Assembly (NCBI GenBank): GCA_037200385.1
Contig: JBBCGL010000001.1
Span: 992,001 to 1,056,000 of the forward strand
Direction of reading: 5' to 3'
Source: Rhizomicrobium sp.
GTDB taxonomy: Bacteria > Pseudomonadota > Alphaproteobacteria > Micropepsales > Micropepsaceae
Length of the DNA stretch: 64,000 nt
This document shows, piece by piece, positions 40,043 to 53,552 of the stretch. The first letter of the stretch is position 1, and each line of letters starts with the position of its first letter. Both the position numbers and the translations under genes were made by a program. Below the pieces are notes generated by a model. It searched no databases. It saw only the letters and a program-made list of their open reading frames with translations, and was not told where the DNA came from.

Positions 40043-40282
40043 TTACTTGGCCACGCGCTCGAACGCTTCCCAGGTCTTCAGCTTGGAAAGCGGCCGGCAC
40101 TCGCGGATGCGCACGATGTCGCCCGTCTTGTATTCGCCCTTCTCGTCATGGGCGTGGTACTTCTTCGAACGGCGCACGGTCTTCTTCATGACGGGATGGG
40201 TGAAACGGCGTTCCACCTTCACCACCACCGTCTTGGTGTTCTTGTCGCTGACCACGACGCCCTGCAGCACGCGCTTCGGCAT
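40043..40282 (-). CDS. rpsQ: 30S ribosomal protein S17
   Basis: Protein of 79 residues. [21 protein letters not shown] and [22 protein letters not shown] carry the S17 OB-fold signature. Confidence 0.99.
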   Translation of the reverse strand: MPKRVLQGVVVSDKNTKTVVVKVERRFTHPVMKKTVRRSKKYHAHDEKGEYKTGDIVRIRECRPLSKLKTWEAFERVAK

Positions 40283-40297
40283 AATTCAGTCCTCTAA

Positions 40298-40549
40298 TCA
40301 GCCAGCCTTGCGGCGCTGCTCCGTCAAAATCGTTTCGATGCGCGCGATGGTCCGGCGGACGTCGCGCACGCGGTTGGTCTTCTCCAGCTGGCCGTTGGCG
40401 CGCTGGAAGCGGAGGTTGAACGCCTCCTTCTTCAGCTTCACCAGCTCGCTGCCCAGCTCGTCCGCGGTCTTGGCGCGGTAGTCCTCGGCCTTCGACGCGG
40501 TCTTCGCCGACGTCACCTTCGCAGCCTTGCTCTTCTTCTTCGCAGCCAT
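40298..40549 (-). CDS. rpmC: 50S ribosomal protein L29 with N-terminal extension
   Basis: Protein of 83 residues from ATG 40549, one base past the rplP stop. The L29 core starts at [43 protein letters not shown] ends it. About 20 Lys/Ala-rich residues ([18 protein letters not shown]) are added in front relative to the usual 63-68 residue protein. Confidence 0.95.
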   Translation of the reverse strand: MAAKKKSKAAKVTSAKTASKAEDYRAKTADELGSELVKLKKEAFNLRFQRANGQLEKTNRVRDVRRTIARIETILTEQRRKAG

Positions 40550-40550
40550 C

Positions 40551-40964
40551 TCAGGCACCCACGCGTGCAATGAACTTGGTCGCGATCGACAGCTTGGCGG
40601 CGCCCAGGCGCATCGCCTCCTTGGCGGTCGCGTGGTCGACGCCGTCGACCTCGAACAGGATGCGGCCGGGCTTGATCTTGGCGACCCAGAATTCCGGCGC
40701 GCCCTTGCCCGAGCCCATGCGGACTTCGGCCGGCTTCTTCGACACCGGCACGTCGGGGAAGACGCGGATCCAGACGCGGCCGGCGCGCTTCATCTGGCGC
40801 GTGATGGCGCGGCGGGCCGCCTCGATCTCGCGCGCGGTGACGCGCTCGGGCTCCATGGCCTTCAGGCCGTAGGCGCCGAAGTTGAGCGCGGTGCCCTTCT
40901 TCGCGGCGCCGTGGATACGGCCCTTGAACTGCTTTCTGAACTTCGTGCGTTTGGGCTGAAGCAT
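40551..40964 (-). CDS. rplP: 50S ribosomal protein L16
   Basis: Protein of 137 residues. [19 protein letters not shown] start, [30 protein letters not shown] middle. The Arg of [27 protein letters not shown] is the usual hydroxylation region. Confidence 0.99.
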   Translation of the reverse strand: MLQPKRTKFRKQFKGRIHGAAKKGTALNFGAYGLKAMEPERVTAREIEAARRAITRQMKRAGRVWIRVFPDVPVSKKPAEVRMGSGKGAPEFWVAKIKPGRILFEVDGVDHATAKEAMRLGAAKLSIATKFIARVGA

Positions 40965-40984
40965 GGGTTTCTCTTATCGGGCTC

Positions 40985-41718
<734 letters not shown>

Positions 41719-41719
<1 letters not shown>

Positions 41720-42186
41720 CAGGCGGTCTCCTGCGCTGCCGTCTTGGCAGCTTGTTTCTTCGGTGCGGCCTTCTTGGACTTGGCCTTGCCCTTCGTCTTG
41801 GTCTCTTCGGCTTCCTCGCGCTTCTCCTCGACCACGATGGTGATCTGGGAGAATGGCTTGAGGATGCCTGCCCCGCGGCCGCGCGCGCGGGCCATGAAGC
41901 GCTTCATCACGAGGTTCTTGCCGACGCTGGCTTCCGAGATGATCAGATCGTCGACGTCGAGGTCGTGGTTGTTCTCCGCATTGGCGACCGCCGACTGCAG
42001 GACCTTCTTCACGACCTTGGCGACGCGCTTGGGCGAGAAGGTGAGCGCGTTGAGCGCCACCTCGACCTTCTTGCCGCGGATCGTCTGCGCCACGAGGTTC
42101 AGCTTGCGCGGGCTGGTGCGGATCATCGTGCCCACGGCTTTCGCCTGGGTGTCCGGCAGCACGCGGGCGCGGGATTGCTTGCCCAT
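41719..42186 (-). CDS. rplV: 50S ribosomal protein L22 with C-terminal extension
   Basis: Protein of 155 residues. The L22 core ([51 protein letters not shown]) is followed by about 35 Lys/Ala/Glu-rich residues not in E. coli L22 (110 aa). L22 lines the peptide exit tunnel. Its start ATG shares a base with the rpsS stop. Confidence 0.98.
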
Positions 42187-42470
42187 TACGACCTCTTCGC
42201 TTTCTTGTCGCCGCCGCCGGAATGGCCGGAGAAGGTGCGGGTCGGCGAGAACTCGCCGAGCTTGTGGCCGACCATGTCCTCGGTGATCAGCACCGGGATG
42301 TGCTTCTTGCCGTTGTAGACGCCGAAGGTGACGCCGACGAATTGCGGCAGGATGGTCGAGCGGCGCGACCAAGTCTTGATCACGTCCTTGCGGCCGGAAT
42401 TGCGCGCAGCTTCAGCCTTTTTCAGGATGTAGCTGTCGACGAACGGGCCTTTCCAAATCGAACGAGTCAT
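42186..42470 (-). CDS. rpsS: 30S ribosomal protein S19
   Basis: Protein of 94 residues. [19 protein letters not shown] and [24 protein letters not shown] are invariant S19 blocks. Confidence 0.99.
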   Translation of the reverse strand: MTRSIWKGPFVDSYILKKAEAARNSGRKDVIKTWSRRSTILPQFVGVTFGVYNGKKHIPVLITEDMVGHKLGEFSPTRTFSGHSGGGDKKAKRS

Positions 42471-42473
42471 CTC

Positions 42474-43310
42474 TTAGCCCTGTGCCTTGCCTTTGCGGGT
42501 GCGGACGATGAACTTCGTCGTCCGCTTGTTCTTGCGCGTCTTGGCGCCCTTGGTCGGCTTGCCCCACGGCGTCACCGGATGGCGGCCGCCCTTGGTGCGG
42601 CCTTCGCCGCCGCCATGCGGATGGTCGATCGGGTTCATCGCGGTGCCGCGGACATGCGGCCGCCAGCCTTTCCACACGTTGCGACCGGCCTTGCCGATCA
42701 CTTCGTTCATGTGGTCGGGGTTCGAGACCGCGCCCACCGTCGCCATGCAGGTCAACTGGACCTTGCGCACTTCGCCCGAGTTGAGGCGCAGCAGCGCATA
42801 GGCGCCGTCGCGGCCCAGATATTGGGCATAGGTGCCGGCGGAGCGCGCGACCTGGCCGCCCTTGCCCGGCTTCATCTCGATGTTGTGCACGATGGTGCCC
42901 ACCGGCATCGCGGCGAGCGGCATCGCATTGCCCGGCTTCACGTCGACCTTCTCGCCCGACACGACGGTGTCGCCGACCGCCAGGCGCTGCGGCGCCAGGA
43001 TATAAGCCAGCGTACCGTCCTTGTACTTGATCAGCGCGATGAAGGAGGTGCGGTTGGGATCATATTCCAGCCGGTCGACGATCGCAGGCTCGTTGAACTT
43101 GCGGCGCTTGAAATCGACGATGCGATAGCGCTGCTTGTGCCCGCCGCCCTGATAGCGCACCACGATGCGGCCGGTGTTGTTGCGGCCGCCCTTGGAATGC
43201 TTGCCCTCGGTCAGCGACTTGACCGGGCCGCCCTTGTGCAGGCCCGAACGGTCGATCAGCACCAGCTGGCGCTGACCGGGAGTCGTCGGGCGGAATTGTT
43301 TCAGCGCCAT
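42474..43310 (-). CDS. rplB: 50S ribosomal protein L2
   Basis: Protein of 278 residues. [17 protein letters not shown] start; [22 protein letters not shown] is the peptidyl-transferase-centre loop with its conserved His. Full length. Confidence 0.99.
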   Translation of the reverse strand: MALKQFRPTTPGQRQLVLIDRSGLHKGGPVKSLTEGKHSKGGRNNTGRIVVRYQGGGHKQRYRIVDFKRRKFNEPAIVDRLEYDPNRTSFIALIKYKDGTLAYILAPQRLAVGDTVVSGEKVDVKPGNAMPLAAMPVGTIVHNIEMKPGKGGQVARSAGTYAQYLGRDGAYALLRLNSGEVRKVQLTCMATVGAVSNPDHMNEVIGKAGRNVWKGWRPHVRGTAMNPIDHPHGGGEGRTKGGRHPVTPWGKPTKGAKTRKNKRTTKFIVRTRKGKAQG

Positions 43311-43313
43311 GGC

Positions 43314-43607
43314 TTACAGTCCCGTCGTGATGTCGATCTGCTGGCCCTCTTCGAGGGTCACGATCGCTTTCTTGAAATCGCTGCGCTTGTACGGCTTGCC
43401 GCGGGCGAGCTTCGTCTTGCCCTTGACCGTCACCGTGTTCACCGCCTTGACCTTCACCTTGAAGAGTTCGGCCACCGCGGCGGCGATCTTCGGCTTGGTC
43501 GCGCTCAGCGGCACGCGGAACACGACCTGGTTGGTCTCCGTCAGGCGGGTCGACTTCTCGGTGATGACCGGCGAGAGGATGACGTCGTGATGATAATGGG
43601 TGCTCAT
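43314..43607 (-). CDS. rplW: 50S ribosomal protein L23
   Basis: Protein of 97 residues. [19 protein letters not shown] and [19 protein letters not shown] are the L23 signatures; it docks SRP and trigger factor at the tunnel exit. It overlaps rplD by 4 bp. Confidence 0.99.
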   Translation of the reverse strand: MSTHYHHDVILSPVITEKSTRLTETNQVVFRVPLSATKPKIAAAVAELFKVKVKAVNTVTVKGKTKLARGKPYKRSDFKKAIVTLEEGQQIDITTGL

Positions 43608-44221
43608 GCCAGGCGCTCCTCGATCGCGGTGATCGCCGCCTTGGTCAGCACCAGGGTCTCGCTGCGGACGATGTCGTAGACGTTGAGGCCGGCGGCCGGC
43701 AGCAGCGAGACATGGTTCAGGTTGCGCGCCGACAGCTCGAAATTCTTGTCGAAAGTGCCGTCGATCACGAGCACCTTGCTGAGGCCCAGCCCGGCGAACT
43801 GCTTGGCCAGGGCGCCGGTCTTGACGGCGGCGGACTTGGCCTCGTCGAGCACGACGATCGAGCCGGTCTTCTGCTTGGAGGACAGCGCGTGGCGCAGGCC
43901 CAGCGCGCGGACCTTCTTGGGCAGGTCGAATTCGTGGCTGTGCGAAACCGGGCCCATCGCCTTGGCGCCACCGACGAACAGCGGCGCGGAACGGGCGCCG
44001 TGACGGGCGGTGCCGCCGCCCTTCTGCTTGCCGACGCGGTGCTTGGTGCGGTTGACCTCGGCGCGGGTCAGCGTCTTGTGCTGGCCGGAGCGGCGCTTGG
44101 CGAGCTGCCAGACGACGACGCGCTGGATCAGGTCGGCACGCGGCTCGAGACCGTAGATCTCGTCCTTGAGCTCGACTTCGCCCGACGCCTTGTTGTCCAG
44201 ATTGAGGACCTTGGTCTTCAT
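43604..44221 (-). CDS. rplD: 50S ribosomal protein L4
   Basis: Protein of 205 residues from ATG 44221 ([18 protein letters not shown]). [21 protein letters not shown] is the tunnel loop. In E. coli L4 also represses the S10 operon; no long S10 leader is present here because tuf lies 28 bp upstream of rpsJ. Confidence 0.99.
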   Translation of the reverse strand: MKTKVLNLDNKASGEVELKDEIYGLEPRADLIQRVVVWQLAKRRSGQHKTLTRAEVNRTKHRVGKQKGGGTARHGARSAPLFVGGAKAMGPVSHSHEFDLPKKVRALGLRHALSSKQKTGSIVVLDEAKSAAVKTGALAKQFAGLGLSKVLVIDGTFDKNFELSARNLNHVSLLPAAGLNVYDIVRSETLVLTKAAITAIEERLA

Positions 44222-44222
44222 C

Positions 44223-44939
44223 TTATGCCCCAACCTTCTCTTCGGGCGCCTTGGCCGGCGCGGCATCGCGCTTCTTCACCGAGCCGGGCACCGGCGAGTC
44301 CTTGTGCGGGCGCTTGACGGCGTCGCGCACCATGACCCAGCCGCCCTTGTGGCCGGGCACGGCGCCGCGGATCATGATCAGGCCGCGCTCGATGTCGACT
44401 TTCGCGACTTCGAGGTTCTGCGTCGTGACGTTCTCGTTGCCGTAATGGCCGTGCATCTTCTTGTTCTTGAAGGTCTTGCCCGGATCCTGGCGGCCGCCCG
44501 TGCCGCCCAGCGAGCGGTGCGAGATCGAGACGCCGTGCGACGCTTCGAGGCCGCGGAAATTCCAGCGCTTCATCGCGCCGGTGAAGCCGCGGCCGATGGT
44601 GACGCCCGAGACGTCCACCTTCTGGCCGACCACGAAATGGTCCGCCTGGATCAGGTCGCCGACCTCCAGCAGATTGCCGGCATCGACGCGGAATTCCGCA
44701 AGCTTGCGCTTGGGCTCCACTTCCGCCTTGGCGAAGTTGCCGCGATCGGCCTTCGTCAGGCGCTTGGCCTTGGCGAAACCCGAGCCGAGCTGCACCGCGG
44801 TGTAGCCGTCCTTCTCATCCGTACGCGTGGAGACGACCTGACAGCCATCCAGCTTGAGGACGGTGACGGGCACGTGCCGTCCATCGTCCAGAAACAGACG
44901 GGTCATGCCGACCTTCTGCGTGATGACGCCTGTGCGCAT
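44223..44939 (-). CDS. rplC: 50S ribosomal protein L3
   Basis: Protein of 238 residues. [20 protein letters not shown] start; [32 protein letters not shown] contains the central loop with the Gln-equivalent region. ATG 44939 was chosen: AAGGAG lies about 9 nt upstream, while GTG 44948 would overlap that site. A charged tail extends the C-terminus. Confidence 0.98.
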   Translation of the reverse strand: MRTGVITQKVGMTRLFLDDGRHVPVTVLKLDGCQVVSTRTDEKDGYTAVQLGSGFAKAKRLTKADRGNFAKAEVEPKRKLAEFRVDAGNLLEVGDLIQADHFVVGQKVDVSGVTIGRGFTGAMKRWNFRGLEASHGVSISHRSLGGTGGRQDPGKTFKNKKMHGHYGNENVTTQNLEVAKVDIERGLIMIRGAVPGHKGGWVMVRDAVKRPHKDSPVPGSVKKRDAAPAKAPEEKVGA

Positions 44940-44951
44940 CGCGCTCACTCC

Positions 44952-45260
44952 TTAAAGCTTGATCTCGACGTCGACGCCGGCCGCAAGGTCGAGCTTCATC
45001 AAAGCGTCGACGGTCTGCGGCGTGGGATCGATGATGTCGAGGAGACGCTTGTGGGTCCGGATTTCGAACTGCTCGCGGCTCTTTTTGTCGATGTGCGGGG
45101 ACCGGTTCACGGTGAAGCGCTCGATGCCGGTCGGCAAGGGGATGGGACCCCGAACCTGGGCGCCGGTGCGCTTGGCCGTGTTGACGATTTCCCGCGTCGA
45201 ATTGTCGAGGATGCGGTGATCGAAGGCTTTCAGCCGGATGCGGATGTTTTGATTTTGCAT
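44952..45260 (-). CDS. rpsJ: 30S ribosomal protein S10
   Basis: Protein of 102 residues. [22 protein letters not shown] and [29 protein letters not shown] are diagnostic. It follows tuf after 28 bp, so the str and S10 operons are fused. Confidence 0.99.
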   Translation of the reverse strand: MQNQNIRIRLKAFDHRILDNSTREIVNTAKRTGAQVRGPIPLPTGIERFTVNRSPHIDKKSREQFEIRTHKRLLDIIDPTPQTVDALMKLDLAAGVDVEIKL

Positions 45261-45288
45261 GTCTTGAGACCTTCGATCCGTATTCCGC

Positions 45289-46479
<1,191 letters not shown>

Positions 46480-46513
46480 AGGTCTCTCCGTATACTGACG
46501 GTTATGGTTTTAC

Positions 46514-48586
46514 TTACGCGTATTTCGCTTTGATCTCGTCCGCGATGTTCTGCGGCACCTGGCTGTAGTGGTCGAACTCCATCGAGTAGTTCGCGCGGCC
46601 CTGGGTCTGGGAGCGGAGCTGGTTGATGTAGCCGAACATGTTGGCGAGCGGCACCATGGCCGAGATGACCGAGGCGTTGCCTCTGGAGTCCTGGCCCTGC
46701 ACCTGGCCGCGACGGCCGAGCAGATCGCCGATGACGCCGCCGGTGAACTCGTCCGGCGTCACGACCTCGACCTTCATGATCGGCTCGAGCAGCTTGACCG
46801 CACCCTTGCTCGCGAGCTCGCGGAACGCCGCGCGCGCCGCGATGTCGAAGGTCAGCGCGTTCGAGTCCACCTCGTGATACTTGCCGTCGGTCAGCGTCGC
46901 CTTGAAGTCGATCACCGGGAAGCCGGCGAGCAGGCCGGATTCCTTCTGCGCCCGGAGGCCCTTCTCGACCGAGGGGATGAATTCCTTCGGGATCGAGCCG
47001 CCGACGACGTCGTTCTCGAACACGAAGCCGGCACCCGGCTCCAGCGGCTCGAAATCGATCGACACTTCGGCGAACTGGCCCGACCCGCCGGTCTGCTTCT
47101 TGTGGGTGTACTTGATCGAGACCGGCTTGCTCAGCGTCTCGCGATAGGCGACCTGCGGCGCGCCGACATTGGCATCGACCTTGTAGGTGCGCTTGAGGAT
47201 GTCGACCTTGATCTCGAGATGAAGCTCGCCCATGCCCTTGAGGATGGTCTGGCCGGAGTCCTGGTCGGTCGAGACGCGGAAGGAGGGATCCTCCTGCGCC
47301 AGGCGGACGAGCGCCATGCCCATCTTCTCCTGGTCGGCCTTGGTCTTGGGCTCGATCGCGACCTCGATGACCGGATCGGGGAATTCCATGCGCTCCAGGA
47401 TCACCGGATTGTTGGGATCGCACAGCGTCTCGCCGGTGGTCGTGAGCTTGAGGCCCGCGAGCGCGACGATGTCGCCGGCATAGGCTTCCTTCACGTCTTC
47501 GCGGCTGTTCGCATGCATCAGGAGCATGCGGCCGACACGCTCGGTCTTGTCCTTGACCGAGTTGAGCGCGCCGGTGCCCGAATTGATCACGCCCGAATAG
47601 ACGCGCACGAAGGTGATCGAGCCGACGAAGGGGTCGTCCATGATCTTGAAGGCAAGACCGGCGAACGGCGCCTTGTCGTCGGCGGGACGCTCGACTTCAT
47701 TGCCCTTCAGATCGGTGCCCTTGACCGGCGGGATGTCGAGCGGCGACGGCAGATAGTCGACGACGGCGTCGAGCAGAGGCTGCACGCCCTTGTTCTTGAA
47801 GGCCGAGCCGCACATCACCGGCACGAAGGCGAACGCCATCGCGCCCTTGCGGATACAGCGCTTGAGGTCGGCTTCCGACGGCTCCTGGCCGTCGAGATAG
47901 GCCGTCATCACGTCGTCGTCCTGCTCGACCGCCATGTCGACCAGCGCGGCGCGAAGCTGCTTGGCCTTGTCAGCATATTCGGCCGGAATCTCGACCTCGT
48001 CGAATTTCGCGCCGAGCTGCTCGTCGTGCCAGACGAGCGCCTTCATCTTGACGATGTCGACGATGCCCTTGAATTCGGCTTCCGCGCCGATCGGCCAGGT
48101 GATGACCATCGGGCGGGTGCCCAGGCGATCGATCATCATGTCGATGCAGCGCTGGAAGTCGGCGCCGGTGCGGTCCATCTTGTTGACGAAGCAGATGCGC
48201 GGCACGTGATACTTGTCGGCCTGGCGCCACACGGTCTCGGACTGCGGCTCGACGCCGGCGACGGCGTCGAACACGGCGACCGCGCCGTCGAGCACGCGCA
48301 TGGAACGCTCGACCTCGATCGTGAAGTCCACGTGGCCGGGCGTGTCGATGATGTTGATCCGGTGGTCTTTCCAGAAGCACGTCGTCGCGGCGGAGGTGAT
48401 CGTGATGCCGCGCTCCTGCTCCTGCTCCATGAAGTCCATCGTGGCGGCGCCGTCATGGACTTCACCGATCTTATGGGACTTGCCGGTGTAGTAGAGGATG
48501 CGCTCGGTCGTCGTCGTCTTGCCGGCATCGATATGCGCGGCAATGCCGATATTGCGATAATGGTCGAGCGGGGTGACGCGGGGCAT
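46514..48586 (-). CDS. fusA: Elongation factor G
   Basis: Protein of 690 residues. GTPase motifs [31 protein letters not shown] and [10 protein letters not shown]; domain IV and V follow, ending [22 protein letters not shown]. It drives ribosomal translocation. Length and order (rpsG-fusA-tuf) are standard. Confidence 0.99.
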   Translation of the reverse strand: MPRVTPLDHYRNIGIAAHIDAGKTTTTERILYYTGKSHKIGEVHDGAATMDFMEQEQERGITITSAATTCFWKDHRINIIDTPGHVDFTIEVERSMRVLDGAVAVFDAVAGVEPQSETVWRQADKYHVPRICFVNKMDRTGADFQRCIDMMIDRLGTRPMVITWPIGAEAEFKGIVDIVKMKALVWHDEQLGAKFDEVEIPAEYADKAKQLRAALVDMAVEQDDDVMTAYLDGQEPSEADLKRCIRKGAMAFAFVPVMCGSAFKNKGVQPLLDAVVDYLPSPLDIPPVKGTDLKGNEVERPADDKAPFAGLAFKIMDDPFVGSITFVRVYSGVINSGTGALNSVKDKTERVGRMLLMHANSREDVKEAYAGDIVALAGLKLTTTGETLCDPNNPVILERMEFPDPVIEVAIEPKTKADQEKMGMALVRLAQEDPSFRVSTDQDSGQTILKGMGELHLEIKVDILKRTYKVDANVGAPQVAYRETLSKPVSIKYTHKKQTGGSGQFAEVSIDFEPLEPGAGFVFENDVVGGSIPKEFIPSVEKGLRAQKESGLLAGFPVIDFKATLTDGKYHEVDSNALTFDIAARAAFRELASKGAVKLLEPIMKVEVVTPDEFTGGVIGDLLGRRGQVQGQDSRGNASVISAMVPLANMFGYINQLRSQTQGRANYSMEFDHYSQVPQNIADEIKAKYA

Positions 48587-48604
48587 GGGAGACTCTCTAA
48601 TTCC

Positions 48605-49075
48605 TTACCAGCGGTAGTGGGAGAACGCGCGATTGGCGTCCGCCATCTTGTGCGTGTCTTCACGCTTCTTCACGGCGGTGCCGCGGTTGTTGGCGGCGTC
48701 GAGCAGCTCGCCCGACAGGCGGCCGGTCATCGTCGGCTCGTTGCGGCCGCGGGCGGCGGTGATCAGCCAGCGGATCGCCAGCGCGCGGGCGCGGTCGGTG
48801 CGGACTTCGACCGGCACCTGATAGGTGGCGCCGCCGACACGGCGGGACTTCACCTCGATGGCGGGGGCGACGTTGCGCAGGGCTTCGTGGAAGACCTGGA
48901 TCGGGTCGGTCTTGGTCTTGGCTTGGATCGTATCGAACGCGCCATAGATGATGCCTTCGGCGGCGGACTTCTTGCCGTCATACATCAGGCTGTTCATGAA
49001 CTTGGCGAGCACGAGATCGCCATACTTGGCGTCCGGGGTGATCTCTCGCTTGTCGGCGCGGCGGCGACGGGACAT
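48605..49075 (-). CDS. rpsG: 30S ribosomal protein S7
   Basis: Protein of 156 residues. [20 protein letters not shown] start and [34 protein letters not shown] end are invariant S7 blocks. Confidence 0.99.
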   Translation of the reverse strand: MSRRRRADKREITPDAKYGDLVLAKFMNSLMYDGKKSAAEGIIYGAFDTIQAKTKTDPIQVFHEALRNVAPAIEVKSRRVGGATYQVPVEVRTDRARALAIRWLITAARGRNEPTMTGRLSGELLDAANNRGTAVKKREDTHKMADANRAFSHYRW

Positions 49076-49087
49076 CTGATGCTCTCC

Positions 49088-49459
49088 TTACTTCGGACGC
49101 TTGGCGCCATACAGCGAACGGCGCTGCTTGCGGTCCTTGACGCCCTGCGTGTCGAGCACGCCGCGGATGATGTGATAGCGAACGCCCGGAAGGTCCTTCA
49201 CGCGGCCGCCGCGGATCAGCACGACGCTGTGCTCCTGCAGGTTGTGGCCTTCGCCGGGGATGTAGGAGAGGGCTTCATAGCCGTTGGTCAGGCGAACCTT
49301 GGCCACCTTGCGAAGCGCCGAGTTCGGCTTCTTCGGGGTCACGGTGTAGACGCGGGTGCAGACCGCGCGCTTCTGCGGGCAGCCCTGAAGGGCCGGCACC
49401 TTGTTGCGCTTGGGCTTCTCGCCGCGTGGCTTGCGGATCAGCTGATTGATCGTCGGCAT
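49088..49459 (-). CDS. rpsL: 30S ribosomal protein S12
   Basis: Protein of 123 residues from ATG 49459 ([14 protein letters not shown]). The streptomycin-relevant lysines in [11 protein letters not shown] and GRVKDLPG are wild-type. First gene of the str-S10-spc superoperon; an in-frame upstream extension to 49552 is not S12-like. Confidence 0.99.
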   Translation of the reverse strand: MPTINQLIRKPRGEKPKRNKVPALQGCPQKRAVCTRVYTVTPKKPNSALRKVAKVRLTNGYEALSYIPGEGHNLQEHSVVLIRGGRVKDLPGVRYHIIRGVLDTQGVKDRKQRRSLYGAKRPK

Positions 49460-49680
49460 TCGCTCTTCCGTTTTTGCGCGGCAAGCCGCGCGGATCTCTT
49501 TGGCCGTGGCGCCCATCGCCCAAGCCGAAACAAAAGTCCGGTGCCGGCCCACTGGGCCCGCCCCGGTACACGCGGAGGACTTGGAGACCGGCCCCGAGTC
49601 GCGCGATTCGCGTTCTAAACTGGCTTTCCGACAGCGTTTTGGCGATTTCCCGCCGACGGCCTGTCACTGAAAGGTGGCGC

Positions 49681-49709
49681 TATGTATACGCGGTCGCGGG
49701 AAGGGTCAA
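49681..49709 (-). promoter_or_regulatory. Candidate promoter of the rpsL superoperon
   Basis: On the minus strand TTGACC (49709-49704) is followed after 15 nt by TATACA, or after 17 nt by TACATA, within 49688-49681. The start point would lie near 49674, leaving a leader of about 215 nt before rpsL. The 470-bp gap 49460-49929 holds this promoter, the leader and, beyond it, no gene I can support. Confidence 0.55.
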
Positions 49710-49929
49710 GCACGGAAAGCAAGGAAATGTCGTCCCCATTCCGCCTGGAAGTTCCACCGACGCGCGGGCAGCAGATGCCGCCGCGCCGCGTCTCACCTTA
49801 TATAGCGTATGGCGCGTGACCAGCCGGCGCCGTCTGGCGGTTCTTGTGCGGTCTCGACCGGTCGAAGTGCCGGCAGGCCTTGAGTGATTCCGGTTCCCGG
49901 CGTGGTTCCAAGGCGCTCCCCGCCCAGTT

Positions 49930-50343
49930 TCAGAGCAGTGCGATGACCTCACGCACTGCCATCGCGCCCAGGACGAAGGTCGACAGCGCGAACACCCCGA
50001 AGCGGACCGGCACGGCATTGACCGTGTTCTGGACCAGGGAGTGCAGGACGCGCAGCGCGACATAGGCCCAGGCGAGATAGATATGCGTCAGGTCGCTATG
50101 GGCCGCGAGCACGATGTAGAAGACCATCGCGTAGAAGATGGTCGGCTGCTCCATCAGATGATTGTAGTTGTCGGCGACCTGACGGACGCCCGAGGGAAGG
50201 CTGTCCAGCGCGCCGGGATGGCGCGCGAGCTGGGGATCGATCTTCGCGGCCTGGATCGCCGGAAGGCGCGTCGCGTACATCCAGACCCAGACGATCAGCG
50301 ACCAGACGATCAGCGCCAGCACCGGCGTCAGCATGGATGTCAT
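49930..50343 (-). CDS. MAPEG-family membrane protein
   Basis: Protein of 137 residues with four membrane helices. VRQVADNYNHLMEQPTIFYAM is the MAPEG signature (N-x-x-E-x-x-P), and AWAYVALRVLHSLVQNTVN the second conserved helix. Eukaryotic relatives act in glutathione and eicosanoid metabolism; the bacterial role is open. It diverges from the TonB receptor operon. Confidence 0.88.
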   Translation of the reverse strand: MTSMLTPVLALIVWSLIVWVWMYATRLPAIQAAKIDPQLARHPGALDSLPSGVRQVADNYNHLMEQPTIFYAMVFYIVLAAHSDLTHIYLAWAYVALRVLHSLVQNTVNAVPVRFGVFALSTFVLGAMAVREVIALL

Positions 50344-50497
50344 TTCGATCCTCCCCGTTCGGCGCGCAGCCTAATGCGAGTCGCGCCGCCGCGGATCCGG
50401 GCGCGCTCGAGCAGCCCGAGCGACACCATCTGTGGCCTGTCATGGCCGGCAGCGCCGGCAGTCAGCCATGCGCGCTTCTGTTTGCCCCTGCGCTGAT

Positions 50498-50517
50498 ATT
50501 GCAACTAATTCGCATTG
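50498..50517 (+). promoter_or_regulatory. Fur-like box 1 overlapping the -35 element
   Basis: ATTGCAACTAATTCGCATTG is an imperfect dyad (TGCaAc...TTCGCA) close to proteobacterial Fur boxes. It overlaps TTGACT at 50515-50520, so a bound repressor would block RNA polymerase. Confidence 0.65.
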
Positions 50518-50542
50518 ACTTGGTCCGCTCGGCCAGTATGGT
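50515..50542 (+). promoter_or_regulatory. Promoter of the siderophore-receptor operon
   Basis: TTGACT (50515-50520), 16-nt spacer, TATGGT (50537-50542). Predicted start near 50549, about 44 nt before the receptor ATG at 50593. Confidence 0.6.
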
Positions 50543-50550
50543 CCCGAAAG

Positions 50551-50569
50551 TTGCGAACGATTATCAATT
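50551..50569 (+). promoter_or_regulatory. Fur-like box 2 at the transcription start
   Basis: TTGCGAACGATTATCAATT resembles the GATAATGATTATC-type Fur box (shared GATTATCAATT). It would cover the first transcribed bases, so the two boxes flank the promoter. Confidence 0.6.
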
Positions 50570-50592
50570 CGGCACTGAGGGATCCAGCAGAC

Positions 50593-52860
50593 ATGACTTC
50601 GTCCAAGACGAGCGAGACGTTCGTGCGTACCGCCATCGGCCTGACCGGCGTCGGGCTTTCATCGCTGGCGGCGACGGGCGCGGCGCAGGCCGACACCGCC
50701 ACCGACGTGCACAGCGTCGAGACCGTGGTGGTCACGCAGCGGCGGACCGCGATCGACCTGCTGCCGGGCAAGATCCTCGACACGCCGCAATCGATCAACG
50801 TCATCCCCGCGGAGGTGATCAAGAGCCAGGGCGTGCACAGCCTGGCGGACGCGCTGAAGAACGTGCCGGGCATCACGCTGAACGCGGGCGAAGGCGGCAC
50901 GCATGGCGACCTCGTGAACATCCGCGGCTTCTCGGCCGGCGACGACTATTTCATGGACGGGCTGCGCGACACCGGCCTCTATGACCGCGACGTGTTCGAT
51001 TACGAATCCATCGAGGTCTACAAGGGCCCCGCCTCGACGCTGTTCGGCCGCGGCTCGACCGGCGGCGTGATCAACCAGGTGCTGAAGGCGCCGCAGCTGT
51101 TTCCGATCTACGATTTCGCGGCGACCGGCGGCACCAATGGCGAGGCCCGCGGCACCGCCGACATCAATGTCGTGCTCGGCGACGACGCGGCCCTGCGCGT
51201 CAACCTGATGGGCCAGCGCGACAATTATGAAGGCCGCCCCTTCGCGCGCAACCAGCGCTTCGGCGTGGCGCCGTCCATCGCCTTCGGCCTGGGCACCGAC
51301 ACGGTGTTCACGCTGAAATACCTGCACCAGCAGGAAGACAACATCCCCGACTACGGCATCCCGTTCCTGTTCGACAAGCCGGCGCCGGCGGCGCAGGACA
51401 CGTTCTACGGCCTGCCGGGCGACGACCGCTTCAAGAGCGAAGTCGACGTCGTGACGGGACGTTTCGAGCACAAGTTCGACGATACCTGGTCGATGAGCGA
51501 CACGGTGCGCTACGGCCATTACTGGTTCGATTCGCGGCAGACCGCGGCGATCTACGGCTCGGCCAATTGCTTCACCTCGGCCGCGACGCCGGGCTTCTTC
51601 GCCGGTGCACCGCTCTGCGCGGGCGTGGCGCATCCCACGCCGGTTTCGGTCACGCCCGGCTCCTACAATCCGTATTTCCCCGTGGCCGGGACGCCGGTCG
51701 ACGCCGTCTTCGTGCTGCGCGACAGGCCGAGCTCCAAGGGCACCATCGCGACGGCGATGAACGACCTGAACGTCACCGCGAAGTTCGCGACCGGCGCGCT
51801 GGATCACGTCGTGACGTTCGGCTCGCAATACGACAATGAGAGCGCCGACCTGACGCGGTTCGTCAACCAGGACGTTTCGATCCTGCCGCAGCCCGTCCTG
51901 TCGCCCGATCCGCTGGAAGCCTTCCCCGGCACGCAGACGACCGTCAACCAGACGCCGGTCACCAAGACCAACACGACCGGCCTCTACGCGACGGACACGG
52001 TCAATTGGGGTCCGCAATGGTCGCTGACCGCGGCCATCCGCTTCGACAGCTTCCGCGTGCGCTACGACCAGAGCTTCGGCAGCAAGCCGGCGCACTTCTC
52101 GCACACCGACGACATCTGGAGCCCGCGCGCCGCGCTGGTCTACAAGCCGACGGCGGACACCAGCGTGTATTTCTCCTACGGCACCTCGTTCAATCCGTCG
52201 GCGGAAAGCCTCTCGCTGTCGGCGACCAACCAGGCGCTGCCGCCCGAGAAGGACAGGACCTTCGAGATCGGCGGCAAGGCGCAGGTGCTGGACGGGCTGC
52301 TGTCGCTGACGGCCGCGGTGTTCAACACCGAGATGACCAATGCGCGCATCTCCGATCCGACCAACCCGACGCTCCAGACGCTGGCGGGCACGGAGCGCGT
52401 CAACGGCTTCGAGCTCGGCGCCCAGGGCCGCATCACCGAGAACTGGGAGATCGTCGCCGGTTATACCTATCTGGATCCGACCGCGGTCGGGCTCGCCGGC
52501 GTGGGCGTGCATGGGCCTATCCCCAACACGGCGCACAACCAGGCGAATCTCTGGACGAGCTACGATTTCGACGACGGCCTGAAGCTCGGCACCGGGGTCA
52601 ATTATGTCGGCATGCGCAGGGCGGGGACCGACAACGGCACCGTTCCGGGCACGATCCTGACGGCGACGGTGCCGGGCTATGTGACGTGGGACGGCATGAT
52701 CGGCTACCAGTTCAACGACACGTTCGGCCTGCAGCTCAATGCCTACAACTTGACGGACGAGTTCTACTTTGCGAACTCGTACTTCACGAAGCCGAACGAG
52801 AACCACGCGGTTCCCGGTCCGGGACGCACCTTCCTGCTGACCGCGACGGCATCGCTGTAA
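50593..52860 (+). CDS. TonB-dependent siderophore receptor
   Basis: Protein of 755 residues. The signal peptide ends near [18 protein letters not shown] acts as a TonB-box-like start; the plug has [49 protein letters not shown] and [20 protein letters not shown], typical of the catecholate (Fiu/PiuA) group. The barrel ends LTATASL. ATG 50593 gives a proper leader; an upstream in-frame ATG at 50515 lies inside the promoter. It is followed after 8 bp by a PiuC gene, as in fiu-ybiX and piuA-piuC loci. Confidence 0.95.
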   Translation: MTSSKTSETFVRTAIGLTGVGLSSLAATGAAQADTATDVHSVETVVVTQRRTAIDLLPGKILDTPQSINVIPAEVIKSQGVHSLADALKNVPGITLNAGEGGTHGDLVNIRGFSAGDDYFMDGLRDTGLYDRDVFDYESIEVYKGPASTLFGRGSTGGVINQVLKAPQLFPIYDFAATGGTNGEARGTADINVVLGDDAALRVNLMGQRDNYEGRPFARNQRFGVAPSIAFGLGTDTVFTLKYLHQQEDNIPDYGIPFLFDKPAPAAQDTFYGLPGDDRFKSEVDVVTGRFEHKFDDTWSMSDTVRYGHYWFDSRQTAAIYGSANCFTSAATPGFFAGAPLCAGVAHPTPVSVTPGSYNPYFPVAGTPVDAVFVLRDRPSSKGTIATAMNDLNVTAKFATGALDHVVTFGSQYDNESADLTRFVNQDVSILPQPVLSPDPLEAFPGTQTTVNQTPVTKTNTTGLYATDTVNWGPQWSLTAAIRFDSFRVRYDQSFGSKPAHFSHTDDIWSPRAALVYKPTADTSVYFSYGTSFNPSAESLSLSATNQALPPEKDRTFEIGGKAQVLDGLLSLTAAVFNTEMTNARISDPTNPTLQTLAGTERVNGFELGAQGRITENWEIVAGYTYLDPTAVGLAGVGVHGPIPNTAHNQANLWTSYDFDDGLKLGTGVNYVGMRRAGTDNGTVPGTILTATVPGYVTWDGMIGYQFNDTFGLQLNAYNLTDEFYFANSYFTKPNENHAVPGPGRTFLLTATASL

Positions 52861-52868
52861 AGGACGCC

Positions 52869-53552
52869 ATGCTGCTCCATGTCCCCAATGTGCTGACGCA
52901 GGACGAACTGGCCGCGGTCCGGCAACGTCTCGCGGCGGCGCAATGGGGCGATGGGCGCATGACGGCGGGCCATCAGTCGGCCAAGGTGAAGGCCAATCTG
53001 CAGCTGCCCGAGAACAGCGCCGACGCGCGCGAGCTCGGGCAGCTTGTCGTCAAGGCGCTGGAGCGCAGCCCGCTCTTCATGTCGGCCGCCCTGCCCGTCT
53101 TCGTCTATCCGCCGCTGTTCAACCGCTATGAAGAGGGCATGAATTTCGGGCCGCATGTCGACAATGCGATCCGGCCGGTGCCCGGAACGGCGCGGCGGCT
53201 GCGCACCGACGTCTCCGCGACGCTCTTCCTCAGCGCGCCCGCAGATTATGACGGCGGCGAGCTGATCGTGCAGGACACCTATGGCACGCACAGCGTCAAG
53301 CTGCCGGCGGGCGACCTGATCGTCTATCCCGCAACCAGCCTGCACCGCGTCGCGCCGGTGACGCGCGGCAGCCGCGTCGCCTCGTTCTTCTGGATCCAGA
53401 GCATCGTCAAGGACGATGCCGAGCGGCAGATGTTGTTCGATCTCGACCGCTCGATCATCGAGCTGTCGCAGAGCGCGGCGGAGAGCCCCGCGGTGCTGCG
53501 CCTGACGGCGCTCTACCACAACCTGGTGCGCAAATGGGGCGAGCCGAGTTGA
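52869..53552 (+). CDS. piuC: PKHD-type Fe(II)/2-oxoglutarate hydroxylase (PiuC/YbiX)
   Basis: Protein of 227 residues. Iron ligands H96 and D98 ([10 protein letters not shown]) and H159 (ATSLHRVAP); R169 ([14 protein letters not shown]) should bind 2-oxoglutarate. [12 protein letters not shown]-like block ([12 protein letters not shown]) is the family signature. YbiX-type enzymes accompany catecholate siderophore receptors in many proteobacteria; their substrate is not settled. It lies 8 bp after the receptor stop and overlaps the next gene. Confidence 0.95.
   Translation: MLLHVPNVLTQDELAAVRQRLAAAQWGDGRMTAGHQSAKVKANLQLPENSADARELGQLVVKALERSPLFMSAALPVFVYPPLFNRYEEGMNFGPHVDNAIRPVPGTARRLRTDVSATLFLSAPADYDGGELIVQDTYGTHSVKLPAGDLIVYPATSLHRVAPVTRGSRVASFFWIQSIVKDDAERQMLFDLDRSIIELSQSAAESPAVLRLTALYHNLVRKWGEPS

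Noticed and set aside
46568-49618. Plus-strand reading frame of about 1000 codons opposite fusA, rpsG and rpsL
   Set aside because: It spans three real genes and their spacers on the other strand; no domain is recognisable.
49790-49815. AT-rich CTTATATAGCG as a second promoter upstream of rpsL
   Set aside because: No -35 hexamer lies at proper spacing on either strand.
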